A stretch of DNA of 64,000 nucleotides from NCBI GenBank assembly GCA_002471345.1, contig DKPS01000015.1, positions 77,112 through 141,111 of the forward strand. Direction: 5' to 3'. How positions within the stretch are numbered: position 1 is the stretch's first letter; each line of letters opens with the position of its first letter. The translations under genes were made by a program, and so were the position numbers. The notes under the pieces were generated by a model. That model saw only the letters and a program-made list of their open reading frames with translations, did no database searches and was not told where the DNA came from. Below, in pieces: positions 34,972-45,105 of this stretch. Source of the DNA: Saprospiraceae bacterium UBA7328. GTDB lineage: Bacteria > Bacteroidota > Bacteroidia > Chitinophagales > Saprospiraceae.

Positions 34972-36081
34972 TTAATCTGGAAACACAGAACTGTCCAAAT
35001 GAGGTAATAACTTTAAAGCATTTTTATAGTATACTTTTTTAAGTATGTCATCTGGGAGAGCTAAACCGTACATTCTCCAAAAAGCATGATATCTTTTGTA
35101 ATAAGGAAAATACTCATCATCAGTCTCTAATACTCTAAAATACGTAGGAAACTCTTCTGGGTTAAAACTGTCCTTTCCGAAGAGGATACGATCTTGGTAT
35201 TTAGCAAAGAACTTATTTGCATTCCGTGGTTGCCTTCCTAATTCTGCGATTACAGCCCCTATTTCAACATACATGTTTGGCATTTCATCCAACAGCCCAC
35301 CTAGTTTTTTAAAATCATTGGCATACCAGCTCATATGAGCGGCAATGAAATTAGTGCCAGGATGTCTTCTAATGATATCGTGCATCTCACCTACAATCGT
35401 AGCCCAAGGAGCAGGGTTGTCATTTTCTCTTTTTCTACCTGGTCTTAGTTTGAGCTCTAGCCATCTTTCATTGAGGCTATCATGAGCTTCCCAAAACTGC
35501 TTCGGATCAGCAGAATGGATCAGTATAGGCCAACCGTATTCTCCACATTTTGCCCAAATTGGGTCGATACGAGCATCATTAATTCTTATTCTATTTCCCT
35601 GGCTATCTTCATTGGACATGCCTTGGCTTTTATATATCTTAAGTCCACTAGCTCCATTTGCTTTATCGTATGCCATTTGCTTGAGAGTTTCAACTGCCCA
35701 GTCAGGTTCATCAATACTTCTCAATTCTATATTAGTGAAAGTGACAATTCTATCTTCATGACCATACTTTTTGATATTATCGGTCATTGCCTTTAAACGT
35801 TCTCCACCTCTACCACTTAGATTAACAACCACTTGCATATTAAGCCCGTCTAACTTCTCTATAAGTTCATCCACATTCTGATCTGCCAGTCTCCAGTGAT
35901 GGCTGTGTATATCAATAAAAGGAAATTTTGCCTTCGGAGTCGGAGTCTCAGGCACAACTAAACTAGATGGAGGATCATAAGACTCCCAATCCATTGTGAT
36001 GTCAAGAGGTTCTCTTCTCTGGGTTAGTACATCAAAGCAAGAAAAAATCAAAATGGAAATTAAAAGATAAACTGACTTCAT
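34972..36081 (-). CDS. Secreted amidohydrolase-family protein (ACMSD-like)
   Basis: A 369-residue protein with a signal peptide that ends before Gln (FDVLT|QRREPLD). The metal-dependent hydrolase TIM barrel shows FIDIHSHHWRL at its start, LKIYKSQG, ILIHSADPKQFW, FIAAHMSWYAND and LFGKDSF. These match the amidohydrolase-2 (aminocarboxymuconate-semialdehyde decarboxylase-like) family. The first metal motif reads HSHHW where HxH is expected, which is acceptable. The substrate is not known. It leads a probable operon with the 60-aa protein, the TMTC-like gene and dprA. Confidence 0.85.
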   Translation of the reverse strand: MKSVYLLISILIFSCFDVLTQRREPLDITMDWESYDPPSSLVVPETPTPKAKFPFIDIHSHHWRLADQNVDELIEKLDGLNMQVVVNLSGRGGERLKAMTDNIKKYGHEDRIVTFTNIELRSIDEPDWAVETLKQMAYDKANGASGLKIYKSQGMSNEDSQGNRIRINDARIDPIWAKCGEYGWPILIHSADPKQFWEAHDSLNERWLELKLRPGRKRENDNPAPWATIVGEMHDIIRRHPGTNFIAAHMSWYANDFKKLGGLLDEMPNMYVEIGAVIAELGRQPRNANKFFAKYQDRILFGKDSFNPEEFPTYFRVLETDDEYFPYYKRYHAFWRMYGLALPDDILKKVYYKNALKLLPHLDSSVFPD

Positions 36082-36204
36082 AAATATTATGTTTTTGCGA
36101 AACCAATATTACTGCAAATTGATCAAAAATGATGGTTATAAGGATATCAGTTTAGCCCCATATTATTAAAATTGACTAAATTTCTAAACGTAAAAGAGTG
36201 AAAA

Positions 36205-36786
36205 ATGAAATATCTAAAGTATCTACTTTATCTAATTTTAACCTTAGTCGTGTGTCTTTTGCTCATCGGGACATTTATCAAAAAGGTGGAATATTCTTCA
36301 CATGTGTCTATTAATAAACCACTCAAAGAAGTATGGGCTGTATATCAGGATGAAGGCAAAATGAGGGATTGGTTAGAAGGATTTGAATCTATAGAACTGG
36401 TAAAGGGTAATAGGAATGATATAGGTAGTGAATACATAGTCAAAATGAACCAAGAAGGACAGACATTTGAAATAAAAGAAACTTTGAAATCTTACAAAGA
36501 ATTTGAAAACATCAATTTTGATTTTGACAATGAAATGATGTTAATGAATTATAATACTGAGTTTACAGAGAATGAAATCGGCACAACGATTCACTCTCGC
36601 TCAATAGTAAGAGGCCATGGTATTTTAATGAGAGCGATGATGCCTTTCATTAAGGGCTCTATGATAGCTCAAGAAGAAAAAAATCTAAGAGGATTAAAAG
36701 AAGTCATTGAAGCAAATCAAAAAGATTATTATCCAATGAAAATGATGTCATTAGATTCAACTATTATAGAAAGTGAAAAAAGTTAA
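36205..36786 (+). CDS. SRPBCC-family protein with N-terminal membrane anchor
   Basis: A 193-residue protein. Residues 5-24 form a transmembrane helix, followed by an SRPBCC (polyketide cyclase/START-like) fold: SSHVSINKPLKEVWAVY at the start, then DWLEGFESIELV and ETLKSYKEFENI. These proteins bind hydrophobic ligands in a deep pocket; no specific ligand can be assigned. Its TAA stop overlaps that of the convergent DUF6503-like gene by three bases. Confidence 0.8.
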   Translation: MKYLKYLLYLILTLVVCLLLIGTFIKKVEYSSHVSINKPLKEVWAVYQDEGKMRDWLEGFESIELVKGNRNDIGSEYIVKMNQEGQTFEIKETLKSYKEFENINFDFDNEMMLMNYNTEFTENEIGTTIHSRSIVRGHGILMRAMMPFIKGSMIAQEEKNLRGLKEVIEANQKDYYPMKMMSLDSTIIESEKS

Positions 36787-37535
36787 TTTGCTTCTTTCTT
36801 GATACTAGTCAGTTCAATTCGAGATAATTCTATTAGTTCATTACTGTCAAATAACAGATCTAGGTCTTCTACAGGAGTGTCTTTGTCGTGTTTGAAATTG
36901 ACATAATCTTGGAATAAAACTCCTCCTACCTTTCGAGGATTATATGCAGACCTAAACCTTACTCCCCCACCATTTACGCGAAAAGAATAGGCTAAATAAT
37001 CCAAAGAGTAATCGTCTGTGTCAATCCAATAAATATAGATGTCATCATGATCATCTCCTCCTCCATCTTGATCAAATGTCACTCTGATTTTGTGATATGT
37101 TTTACCTTTGATTTCAGCTCCTCCTATTAGCTCTTTGCCAACAGCTGGATCATTGAGAAAATATGGGAGAAAGGTAAAGTAATGAACTGAGTTTACTGAT
37201 CTAGAGTAACTACCCTTTTGCTTTTCAGTAAGGATTACTTCTTTACCATCAGACATTCTTTTTATACCATCGTTGGTCAAAATGTCCTTTACTCCTGTTT
37301 CTTTGTGCTTTCTGGTGTATTCAAAGCTTCCTTGATTTCTTTTATAGGTATAATGGTACTTTCTAAAGTCAAATGAAAAACTTCCTTTGGCTACTTTCTT
37401 GCCGTTTTGTTTTTTTATACTCTTATCAATGATTTTTTGTGCATCAATATCGCTTTGATTAAAAGCAGAAATTGATAGTAATGCAAAAAACAGTGTTGTA
37501 ATCAATACTGACAAAGTTTTAAACTGAATCTTCAT
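36783..37535 (-). CDS. Secreted DUF6503-like protein
   Basis: A 250-residue exported protein with a signal peptide ending before Gln (SISAFN|QSDID). The body is beta-rich and probably has the LolA-like half-barrel fold assigned to DUF6503 proteins in Bacteroidota: FSFDFRKYHYTY, KGKTYHKIRVTF, IYIYWIDTDDYSLDYLAY. A related protein is encoded at 50595. Function unknown; lipid or lipoprotein handling is a guess. It has its own likely promoter in the 108-bp gap beyond asnS, where I see no clear motif. Confidence 0.7.
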   Translation of the reverse strand: MKIQFKTLSVLITTLFFALLSISAFNQSDIDAQKIIDKSIKKQNGKKVAKGSFSFDFRKYHYTYKRNQGSFEYTRKHKETGVKDILTNDGIKRMSDGKEVILTEKQKGSYSRSVNSVHYFTFLPYFLNDPAVGKELIGGAEIKGKTYHKIRVTFDQDGGGDDHDDIYIYWIDTDDYSLDYLAYSFRVNGGGVRFRSAYNPRKVGGVLFQDYVNFKHDKDTPVEDLDLLFDSNELIELSRIELTSIKKEAN

Positions 37536-37643
37536 TTAAATAGATTTAAAATTTCATTGGACCTTCAGTAAACACCAAGCCCAAGATAAATGTTAGATTA
37601 GAAATGAGCTTTCAATCTTAACGTCGTCTAGAATACAATACAA

Positions 37644-39077
37644 TTAAAACTCTGCATTGCCAGGAGTTCTTGGAAAAGGAATTACATCACGAATATTTCC
37701 CATACCAGTCAAAAACATCACAAAACGCTCAAAACCTAATCCGAACCCTGCATGTGGACATGTACCAAAACGACGAGTATCTAAAAACCAATCCATTTCA
37801 TGCTCGGGAATATCAAAATCTTTCATTCTGGAAGTAAGCACATCCAGCCGCTCTTCTCTCTGAGAACCTCCGACTATTTCTCCAATTCCTGGAAATAAAA
37901 TATCCATTGCAGCTACTGTCTTGTTGTCATCGTTCATTCGCATATAAAATGCCTTGATCTCCTTTGGATAATCGACTAGCATGACAGGTTTTTTAAAGTG
38001 CTTTTCCACCAAGAATCTTTCATGCTCTGATTGTAAATCCGCTCCCCAACCATCTATAGGAAATTTAAATTTCTTCTTTTTATTTGGTTTTGAGTTTCTC
38101 AAAATATCTATGGCTTCGGTATAAGTCAATCGTTGAAAATCATTTTCTAAAACAAATGCCATTTTTTCTTTCAATGCCATATCTGATCTCTCATTCTGAG
38201 GTTTTTGCTTTTCCTCATTGATCAGTCGCTGTTCTAAGAAAGTGAGATCATCTTCACACTGTTTCATGACATGTTTGATGACATACTTCAACATTGCTTC
38301 GGCTAAATCCATATTATCATGAATATCAGCAAAAGCAACTTCTGGTTCTATCATCCAAAACTCTGCAGCATGCCGAGAAGTATTAGAATTTTCAGCTCGG
38401 AATGTAGGTCCAAAAGTGTATACTTCTGAAAGAGCCAAAGCACCCAATTCCGCTTCCAACTGTCCGGATACAGTAAGGTTTGTTGCTTTGTTAAAAAAAT
38501 CTTGAGAGAAATCTACCGCTCCAGAATCATCCTTTGCTACATCATTTAAATCCAAAGTGGTCACCTGAAACATCTCACCTGCACCTTCAGCATCAGATCC
38601 AGTAACTATTGGAGTGTTTAGATAGACAAAACCTCTATCATTAAAAAACTTATGAATAGCAAATGCTGCGGCATGTCTTACCCTAAAGACTGCTGAAAAA
38701 GTATTTGTTCTGAATCTAAGATGGGCTATATCTCTTAAAAATTCTAGACTATGTCGCTTAGGTTGTAGAGGATACTTTTCTGGATCAGCTTCTCCTAAAA
38801 CTTCAATTTTATTGGCATGAATTTCTACACTTTGACCTTTTCCTTGAGACTCCACAACTTTGCCAGTTGCGCTTATTGCTGCTCCTGTTGTAATTTTTTT
38901 AAGCAGTGACTCATCTTCTTTTTCTCTATCTGCTACTATTTGTAAGGTAGAAATAGTAGAACCATCATTGAGTGCTATGAATTGATTATTCCTAAAAGTC
39001 CTTACCCATCCTTTTACATTGACATCCTGACCTATAGGCTGATTAGTAAGAATGTCTTTAATTTTTACACGCCTCAT
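37644..39077 (-). CDS. asnS: Asparagine--tRNA ligase
   Basis: A class IIb synthetase of 477 residues. It has an N-terminal OB-fold anticodon domain ([14 protein letters not shown]), motif 2 with [25 protein letters not shown] sequence, and motif 3 [15 protein letters not shown] near the C-terminus. AsnS rather than AspS is indicated by the length and the typical [13 protein letters not shown] sequence. Its own promoter motif lies 20 bp upstream, after the porQ stop. Confidence 0.97.
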   Translation of the reverse strand: MRRVKIKDILTNQPIGQDVNVKGWVRTFRNNQFIALNDGSTISTLQIVADREKEDESLLKKITTGAAISATGKVVESQGKGQSVEIHANKIEVLGEADPEKYPLQPKRHSLEFLRDIAHLRFRTNTFSAVFRVRHAAAFAIHKFFNDRGFVYLNTPIVTGSDAEGAGEMFQVTTLDLNDVAKDDSGAVDFSQDFFNKATNLTVSGQLEAELGALALSEVYTFGPTFRAENSNTSRHAAEFWMIEPEVAFADIHDNMDLAEAMLKYVIKHVMKQCEDDLTFLEQRLINEEKQKPQNERSDMALKEKMAFVLENDFQRLTYTEAIDILRNSKPNKKKKFKFPIDGWGADLQSEHERFLVEKHFKKPVMLVDYPKEIKAFYMRMNDDNKTVAAMDILFPGIGEIVGGSQREERLDVLTSRMKDFDIPEHEMDWFLDTRRFGTCPHAGFGLGFERFVMFLTGMGNIRDVIPFPRTPGNAEF

Positions 39078-39097
39078 GTTTCTCCGATTTTAGGGCG

Positions 39098-39105
39098 CAA
39101 ATATA
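39098..39105 (-). promoter_or_regulatory. -7 promoter motif for asnS
   Basis: On the minus strand this reads TATATTTG, a perfect TAnnTTTG. It lies in the 37-bp space between porQ and asnS, 20 bp before the ATG, giving a short leader. No -33 element could be made out. Confidence 0.5.
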
Positions 39106-39114
39106 CCGTTATTG

Positions 39115-40158
39115 TTAATTCTTATTCCACTCTGTCAGATTAGTAGAAAGGCTGATATGATTCATGCCTCCAGCAAGGTGATACGAACCAAATCCATAAT
39201 CAAATGCAATCCTTTTAACCTTAAAGCCAAAGCCAAAAGAAAACCCATTTAAACTTCTAAATGTAGATACAGTAAGCTCTTTTTTAATCTGATGATTATA
39301 TCCAAATCGCAATCTAAACACTTCATTTTCACCAATTAAAAACTCTCCATTTATGATAACATGATGGAAAAAATTGTCAATTGTTCGAGCAATAAAACTA
39401 CTCTCTCTGTCCTCTTGATCAATGAATATTGGATCATTATCATCTAAGCCTTCTGATCTGAGATTCCAATTATTAAGGTCATGAAGGATAAAAGATAATC
39501 TAAGTGGTAGATATTTAAGTCTTTTTGAAGTTCCTATTTGCACATCTAAAGGAAAAGCCTCTCGATTCCGACTAAAAGATGAAAATTGAGCACCAATGTT
39601 TCTTACGACAAAAGTTGTTATAGTACTTTTTTCAGGGTTTTCATATGTCACTCCAAAGTCAACACCTAAGCCAGAAGAATTGTACACATCTAGACTTGAT
39701 TGAAGCCATTTTAAGTTAATTCCAGTCGTAATTCTTTCATTCCATTTTTTAGCCGCACCTAGCGTAAACCCAATATCTCCTCCCGTGAACTCGCCTTGAA
39801 CATTAGCAAATTCATCGGTTCTAATAAAATCTCCATATGACAGATAATTTATAGCCACAATAGTGGACAATCCCCACTTTTCTACATGATACCCTATGGC
39901 TGCATTACCAAACGCTATATCTGCTAAGTGAAAATTATGATTTACAGCCAAGGATTTATGCATAGATGGATTAAGCAGAGAAGGGCTTTGCAGTCCTAGA
40001 ATGATATCATTGTCTTTAGTTGCGATCTGGCTGCTACCCAATGCAGTGATTCGAGCAGAATGTGGTAAGTTCAAAAAATGGAAAGTGTATTTGCCACCTA
40101 TTTGTCCCAAAAGAAAGAAAGGAAAAAGGATTAATAGTATGGCAACTTTATATTTCAA
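39115..40158 (-). CDS. porQ: Type IX secretion system protein PorQ
   Basis: A 347-residue outer-membrane protein of the PorQ family, a component of the type IX secretion system. The signal peptide (MKYKVAILLILFPFFLLG) is cut before Gln, then GGKYTFHFLNLPHSARITALG, a segment typical of PorQ and related barrels, and beta-strands follow to the end. PorQ works with PorU, PorV and PorZ at the cell surface during sorting of T9SS cargo. The start is TTG; the next ATG is at residue 66 and would lose the signal peptide. Confidence 0.88.
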   Translation of the reverse strand: MKYKVAILLILFPFFLLGQIGGKYTFHFLNLPHSARITALGSSQIATKDNDIILGLQSPSLLNPSMHKSLAVNHNFHLADIAFGNAAIGYHVEKWGLSTIVAINYLSYGDFIRTDEFANVQGEFTGGDIGFTLGAAKKWNERITTGINLKWLQSSLDVYNSSGLGVDFGVTYENPEKSTITTFVVRNIGAQFSSFSRNREAFPLDVQIGTSKRLKYLPLRLSFILHDLNNWNLRSEGLDDNDPIFIDQEDRESSFIARTIDNFFHHVIINGEFLIGENEVFRLRFGYNHQIKKELTVSTFRSLNGFSFGFGFKVKRIAFDYGFGSYHLAGGMNHISLSTNLTEWNKN

Positions 40159-40246
40159 ATAATAATAATTGAATGTGTAAATGTAAACGATACAATTACA
40201 ACTTTCCTTTCTTAGTAATGATTCTTATTTGTAGTGTTAATAACAC

Positions 40247-41338
40247 TTACAATTTCACAACTATATCTTTTCTATCCATCCACCATGCAAAGAGCCAAAT
40301 AAAGAAAACATAGGTCAGGGCTTGTAGAAAGGATCCACTGTACTGATCAAATACATTTTGAAATACATTTTCATATAGCCAGCTATAAAGACCTTTTCCA
40401 TCAATCTTGATCATTCCAAATATTCTGATTAAAATTCCAGATAAAACATAAGATATCAAGGGGTTTTTGCCAAAAGCTCTAAAGACATAGGACCAATTTT
40501 GCCATTTCTTCTCGTCTAAAATCCACATTAAAAACATAAGACAAAATGTGGCGAGTCCACCAGTGACTAAAACATATGAACTACTCCAAATTGGTTTGTT
40601 TATTGGGAATCCAGCAAAATTCCAGATGACTCCTATAACAGAAGCTCCTATGGCATACGGCAATAGACCTTTTATTTTATCCATGACGCCATCTTTAGTT
40701 TGGATCACTTTTCCCATCCAATAACCAAAAAGGACAGTGCCAATTGTTGGAATAGTGCTGAGCAATCCTTCAGGATCAAATGGTATCCCATAACCACCGT
40801 AAACATGATTTTCACCTAAAAGCCAAAGGTCTAAGGCTCTTGAAGCATTGTCTTCTAAACTCAATGGGTCTGCTCCGCCAAAAAGCATCATAATGGCATA
40901 ATATCCAACCAATAAAACACCAAATACGTATGGCAACCACTTTTTAGGACTGTAGATTACGATGAGGGATCCAAAGCCATATGCTAGAGCTATCCGCTGT
41001 AAAACGCCAAAAATCCTAAGATCGCCGATACTTTTATTAAAAAAAGGAAACCAATTCAGTGCTAATCCGACAAGAAATATTAGAGCAGTTCTTTTCAGGA
41101 CTTTAGCAACCCATTGACTTCTATTTACTCCAGTATACTTATTAAAAGAAATGGACATAGCCACTCCTACTATGAAAACAAAAAAAGGAAAAACCAGATC
41201 AGTGGGCGTGAGACCATCCCATTTGGCATGTAGTAGTGGTGCATATACATAATTCCATGACCCTGGTGTATTCACAATGATCATTAAGAAAATGGTCAAT
41301 CCTCTGAAAATATCAAGAGAAAGCAGTCGGTTTTTCAT
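40247..41338 (-). CDS. NagX-like acyltransferase (heparan-alpha-glucosaminide N-acetyltransferase family)
   Basis: A polytopic membrane protein of 363 residues with about ten helices. It begins with the signature RLLSLDIFRGLTIFLMI and carries LTPTDLVFPFFVFIVGVAMS, both hallmarks of DUF5009/DUF1624-type acetyltransferases related to human HGSNAT and bacterial NagX. It probably moves an acetyl group across the inner membrane to a sugar. The ATG at 41338 (MKNRLLS) is preferred to the TTG ten codons upstream. It follows fabG by about 54 bp. Confidence 0.87.
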   Translation of the reverse strand: MKNRLLSLDIFRGLTIFLMIIVNTPGSWNYVYAPLLHAKWDGLTPTDLVFPFFVFIVGVAMSISFNKYTGVNRSQWVAKVLKRTALIFLVGLALNWFPFFNKSIGDLRIFGVLQRIALAYGFGSLIVIYSPKKWLPYVFGVLLVGYYAIMMLFGGADPLSLEDNASRALDLWLLGENHVYGGYGIPFDPEGLLSTIPTIGTVLFGYWMGKVIQTKDGVMDKIKGLLPYAIGASVIGVIWNFAGFPINKPIWSSSYVLVTGGLATFCLMFLMWILDEKKWQNWSYVFRAFGKNPLISYVLSGILIRIFGMIKIDGKGLYSWLYENVFQNVFDQYSGSFLQALTYVFFIWLFAWWMDRKDIVVKL

Positions 41339-41392
41339 TCTAAGCGTTTTTTCTTTGCTGTTAATCAAGAAGATATTCTGGATTTGAAAACT

Positions 41393-42133
41393 TTACATAT
41401 TCATTCCTCCACAGATGCTGATCACTTGACCTGTGACATATCTGCTCATATCAGACCCTAAGTATACACAGCCATTGGCAATATCATCAGGTTTTCCAAA
41501 ATCTTTGAGTGGAATGCTACTGATATAACTTTCTTTAGTTTTTTCATCAAGCTCACCAGTCATCTCTGTTTTAATAAATCCTGGTGCTATGACATTGCTT
41601 CTGATGTTTCTACTTCCAACTTCTTTTGCAATAGATTTTGAAAAGCCTATAATACCGGATTTAGAAGCGGCATAATTAGCTTGGCCTGCATTACCAAAGA
41701 CACCAACGACAGAACTCATATGAATGATACTGCCGGCACGTTGTCTCATCATTGTCTTCAATACACTTTTAGTCATTACGAATACTGATTTGAGATTGAC
41801 ATCCATCACATCATCCCAGTGTTCTTCACTCATTCTAAGCATAAGGGTATCCTTAGTGATCCCGGCATTATTTATAAGGATATCAATTCTTTCAAATTTC
41901 TCTACAGTAGCCTTAATCAAAGCTTCTGCATCTTCCATTTTACTAGCATCAGATTGTACCGCCATCACTTTATCAGATCCTAACTCTGCAACTATAGCAT
42001 CAGCTTTTTCACTGCTAGACCTATAAGTAAAAACAACAGATGCTCCTTCTGCTACAAATTTTCTGACAATGCCTTCTCCTATTCCTCTTGATCCACCTGT
42101 TATTATCGCTACTTTTTCATTTAACAATCCCAT
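41393..42133 (-). CDS. fabG: 3-oxoacyl-[acyl-carrier-protein] reductase
   Basis: A 246-residue short-chain dehydrogenase. Cofactor motif TGGSRGIG spans residues 12-19, NNAG follows, and the catalytic Ser (about 140), Tyr154 and Lys158 (YAASK) are present. The length and the ending GQVISICGGMNM match FabG of the fatty acid elongation cycle. A GTG precedes the ATG at 42133; the ATG is chosen. It is divergent from an acyl-CoA oxidase-like gene, so synthesis and breakdown of fatty acids meet here. Confidence 0.93.
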   Translation of the reverse strand: MGLLNEKVAIITGGSRGIGEGIVRKFVAEGASVVFTYRSSSEKADAIVAELGSDKVMAVQSDASKMEDAEALIKATVEKFERIDILINNAGITKDTLMLRMSEEHWDDVMDVNLKSVFVMTKSVLKTMMRQRAGSIIHMSSVVGVFGNAGQANYAASKSGIIGFSKSIAKEVGSRNIRSNVIAPGFIKTEMTGELDEKTKESYISSIPLKDFGKPDDIANGCVYLGSDMSRYVTGQVISICGGMNM

Positions 42134-42278
42134 CACTCACTTTTATTTTTTTCAATATTTAACTAATAATTCTAAGATATATCCGAACTTCAATAACTCA
42201 CAATTCATTGTAAATCATGAACAACCTTTTTACTACATCAACCTTCTCACGAAATCGGTCATAAAAATACTTTTAAAT

Positions 42279-44600
42279 ATGTCTGTTGCAACTATTGATA
42301 AAGAACTGAGCCCTGGAGTATTAAGTTTATTGCCCCTATTTTATGTAGGATGGAGTGATAGTGTTCTCAGTACTACAGAGATGTCATTGATACATGAGGC
42401 AATCAATAATCTCAAAGTATTGACAAAGGAGGATAAAAAGTATTTAGTTAAATGGAGTAACCCTAAGACTCCCCCTTCTCCTGAAGTTTTTGATCTCTGG
42501 TATAGAAGCATCAAAAACTTATCAAAAGATCTGCCTTTAGCAAAAAAAGATGAATTGGTGAAATTGGGGATTAGCATAGCCCAAAAAAAATCATTAGACA
42601 ATCACATTTGGAAAGAAAAAGAGACTGTAGAGGCCTTGCGTAATATTGAAGATGCTCTAGGTATAAAAAGCGCTTCAAGTGCTAGTATTCTTCTTAACAG
42701 ATTAGACCCAGAATTAGCCGACAAAGATTTTGAGGAAAGCTCATTTTCTTCTGATGAATTAAGAAAAGTTTTAGATGGAAAATATATAGAAACTAAAGAG
42801 AGAATGAGAAAGATTTTAAGTGATCCTCTCTTTGATAATGTTTATGAGCCTGATAAGGACTTTTTTAGATTATTGACGTTGAAAAGAACCAAGGCACTTG
42901 CTGATCAAGGTGTGAGCGCTTATTCATTTCCAAAAAAATATGGCGGCGGAGAGCGCAAAGGAGATCATTTAGCTGTATTTGAAATGTTGGCTTACAGCGA
43001 CCTAAGTCTTACCATAAAATTTGGTGTTCAATTTGGTCTTTTTGGAGGAGCAATATATCTCCTTGGCACCGAAAAGCATCATAAAAAGTATCTAGAGGCA
43101 ATGCACAGAGCGGAACTCTTAGGTTGCTTTGCAATGACAGAAACTGGACATGGTTCTAATGTAAAAGATTTGAAAACTACTATAGTTTACGATTCTACAA
43201 CTGATGAATTAGAAATCCATTCCCCAAATTTTGCAGCAGGAAAAGAATATATAGGAAATGCTCTACACTCTACCATGGCTGCTGTTTTTGGGCAACTTAT
43301 TGTAGATGATGAACAGCACGGTATCCACTCAGTACTAGTACCCTTAAGAGATGACGATGGAAAACTTTTAAAGGGTGTCAAAGTAGAAGATTGTGGTTAT
43401 AAACTAGGGCTTAACGGTGTAGACAATGGTCGTATTTGGTTCGATCATGTAAGAGTTCCTAGAGAAAATCTATTGAACAAATATGGTGACATTAATGAAA
43501 AAGGAGAATACAGCAGCACTATAAAGAATCCTTCTAGGAGGTTTTTTACGATGCTAGGTGCATTGGTTTTAGGTAGAATATCAGTAGGGAAAGCAGGAGT
43601 TAATTGTTCTAAGTCAGCACTGACCATAGCTATAAAATATGGCCTCAAAAGAAGACAATTCAGTCAAAGAGAAGGTGCTTCAGAAACGTTACTCATGGAT
43701 TATCCCACTCATCAAAAAAGGCTTCTACCAAAGTTAGCAAAAACATATGCTTATGATTTTGCCATTCAAAAATTAATGAATGACTATTTGAATGCATCAG
43801 AAGATGAGATAAGAAAAATAGAAACTCAAGCAGCTGGACTTAAATCTGTAGCAACATGGCATGCTACCAATACAATACAAGAGTGTAGAGAAGCCTGTGG
43901 TGGCAAGGGGTATTTAAGAGAAAATAGATTTGCCGACATAAAAGCTGACGCGGATATTTTTACGACGTTTGAAGGGGATAATACAGTATTAATGCAACTA
44001 GTAGCTAAGGGATTGCTTACAGAATTCAAACAGTCATTTCATGACGACGGTTATAAAGCAGTAATCAACTATCTCTTTTCTAGAATGAAAAATACCGTCG
44101 ATGAAAATCGGCCATTCAGTAAAAGGAATACAGATACTTCTCATCTTTTAAGTGAAGAGTTTCATAAACATGCTTTTAGGTATAGATATAAAAAGAATCT
44201 CATAGGGTTGAGTAGGAGAATACAAAAGTTTATTAAGCGACGTACAGATCCGTTCCAAGCTTTCCTGAGAACCCAAGAACATTTAGTAGAGTTAGGTCAT
44301 GCATATGTAGAGCATTATACCTTAAGAGCATTTTATAAAAAAATAGAAGAACAACAAGATTTAGAGGTTAAAAATGTACTGACTAAAATATGTCAGCTTT
44401 ATGCTCTGAGCACTATTTCAGAACAGAGGGGATGGTTTTTAGAAAATGACTATATAGAGGGAGGCAAGACCAAAGCTATAAGAAGAATGGTAACTAAACT
44501 TTGTCAAGAACTGAGGCCTAATGCAATGGGTCTAGTTGATGCCTTTGGTATTCCGGATGCTTTACTCAAAGCACCAATTGCTTTAGAAGATTGGTCATAA
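42279..44600 (+). CDS. Acyl-CoA oxidase/dehydrogenase-like flavoenzyme
   Basis: A 773-residue flavoprotein longer than ordinary acyl-CoA dehydrogenases (about 380). An N-terminal extension of roughly 170 residues precedes the core. The FAD/substrate region FAMTETGHGSNVKDL and the helical domain TFEGDNTVLMQL match acyl-CoA oxidases: the Glu in FEGDN is at the oxidase catalytic site. It ends with an ACOX-type C-terminal domain. The open frame extends upstream into fabG but that N-terminus is unrelated, so the ATG at 42279 is used. It should catalyse the first step of fatty acid beta-oxidation; O2 or an electron-transfer flavoprotein may be the acceptor. Confidence 0.88.
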   Translation: MSVATIDKELSPGVLSLLPLFYVGWSDSVLSTTEMSLIHEAINNLKVLTKEDKKYLVKWSNPKTPPSPEVFDLWYRSIKNLSKDLPLAKKDELVKLGISIAQKKSLDNHIWKEKETVEALRNIEDALGIKSASSASILLNRLDPELADKDFEESSFSSDELRKVLDGKYIETKERMRKILSDPLFDNVYEPDKDFFRLLTLKRTKALADQGVSAYSFPKKYGGGERKGDHLAVFEMLAYSDLSLTIKFGVQFGLFGGAIYLLGTEKHHKKYLEAMHRAELLGCFAMTETGHGSNVKDLKTTIVYDSTTDELEIHSPNFAAGKEYIGNALHSTMAAVFGQLIVDDEQHGIHSVLVPLRDDDGKLLKGVKVEDCGYKLGLNGVDNGRIWFDHVRVPRENLLNKYGDINEKGEYSSTIKNPSRRFFTMLGALVLGRISVGKAGVNCSKSALTIAIKYGLKRRQFSQREGASETLLMDYPTHQKRLLPKLAKTYAYDFAIQKLMNDYLNASEDEIRKIETQAAGLKSVATWHATNTIQECREACGGKGYLRENRFADIKADADIFTTFEGDNTVLMQLVAKGLLTEFKQSFHDDGYKAVINYLFSRMKNTVDENRPFSKRNTDTSHLLSEEFHKHAFRYRYKKNLIGLSRRIQKFIKRRTDPFQAFLRTQEHLVELGHAYVEHYTLRAFYKKIEEQQDLEVKNVLTKICQLYALSTISEQRGWFLENDYIEGGKTKAIRRMVTKLCQELRPNAMGLVDAFGIPDALLKAPIALEDWS

Positions 44601-44610
44601 TATATGAATG

Positions 44611-45105
44611 TTAATACTTTCTGATATAAGGACCCCAAACCCATCCAGTTTTTCCAGCATGTGTGATATTGCACCATTGACCTTGAACACCATCAAGGTA
44701 ATATCTTTCTGTGTCATAGTAATTGACAAGGACCTCTGTTTCGTTTGGAATTTTTAAAACTATATTAGAAGATAGCGATGGTTGCGATCTCATATTTAAA
44801 GTAGGAGCGTTTACTTCTACCAAACCTTTTTGACCTTTCTTAATAATGCAATCCTCTAATGCTGTCTGAATGCTATCTATAAGAATGTCTTGGTTAATAA
44901 CATAAGATCGTAAAGTCCTTTTATTCATTTTCATAGGGTCGTCAGTGTACCCTGACATATCACCCCATAATCCTTTCAAAACAGTGGACGGGCTCTGATT
45001 GGTGAAAAGCGATACAAGTAATAATGAAATGACCAAAATAGAAAGGACAAGTCCAGACCACTTCATGATCCTCTGATTCCTCGCCTTGATTTTTCGATTT
45101 TGCAT
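44611..45105 (-). CDS. SH3-domain protein with N-terminal membrane anchor
   Basis: A 164-residue protein. A basic N-terminus and one transmembrane helix (about residues 15-33) precede an extracytoplasmic part. The last 65 residues form a bacterial SH3 domain (PTLNMRSQPSLSSNIVLKIP, a Tyr-rich loop, GKTGWVWGPYI). Such domains bind cell-wall peptides. Its ATG overlaps the stop of the upstream lipoprotein gene by one base (TAATG), so both are coupled. Convergent with the acyl-CoA oxidase-like gene. Confidence 0.82.
   Translation of the reverse strand: MQNRKIKARNQRIMKWSGLVLSILVISLLLVSLFTNQSPSTVLKGLWGDMSGYTDDPMKMNKRTLRSYVINQDILIDSIQTALEDCIIKKGQKGLVEVNAPTLNMRSQPSLSSNIVLKIPNETEVLVNYYDTERYYLDGVQGQWCNITHAGKTGWVWGPYIRKY

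Noticed and set aside
42069..42278. An extra 70-residue N-terminus on the acyl-CoA oxidase-like frame, reaching into fabG
   Set aside because: The extension overlaps fabG's start on the other strand and does not look like the family; the ATG at 42279 gives a normal N-terminus.
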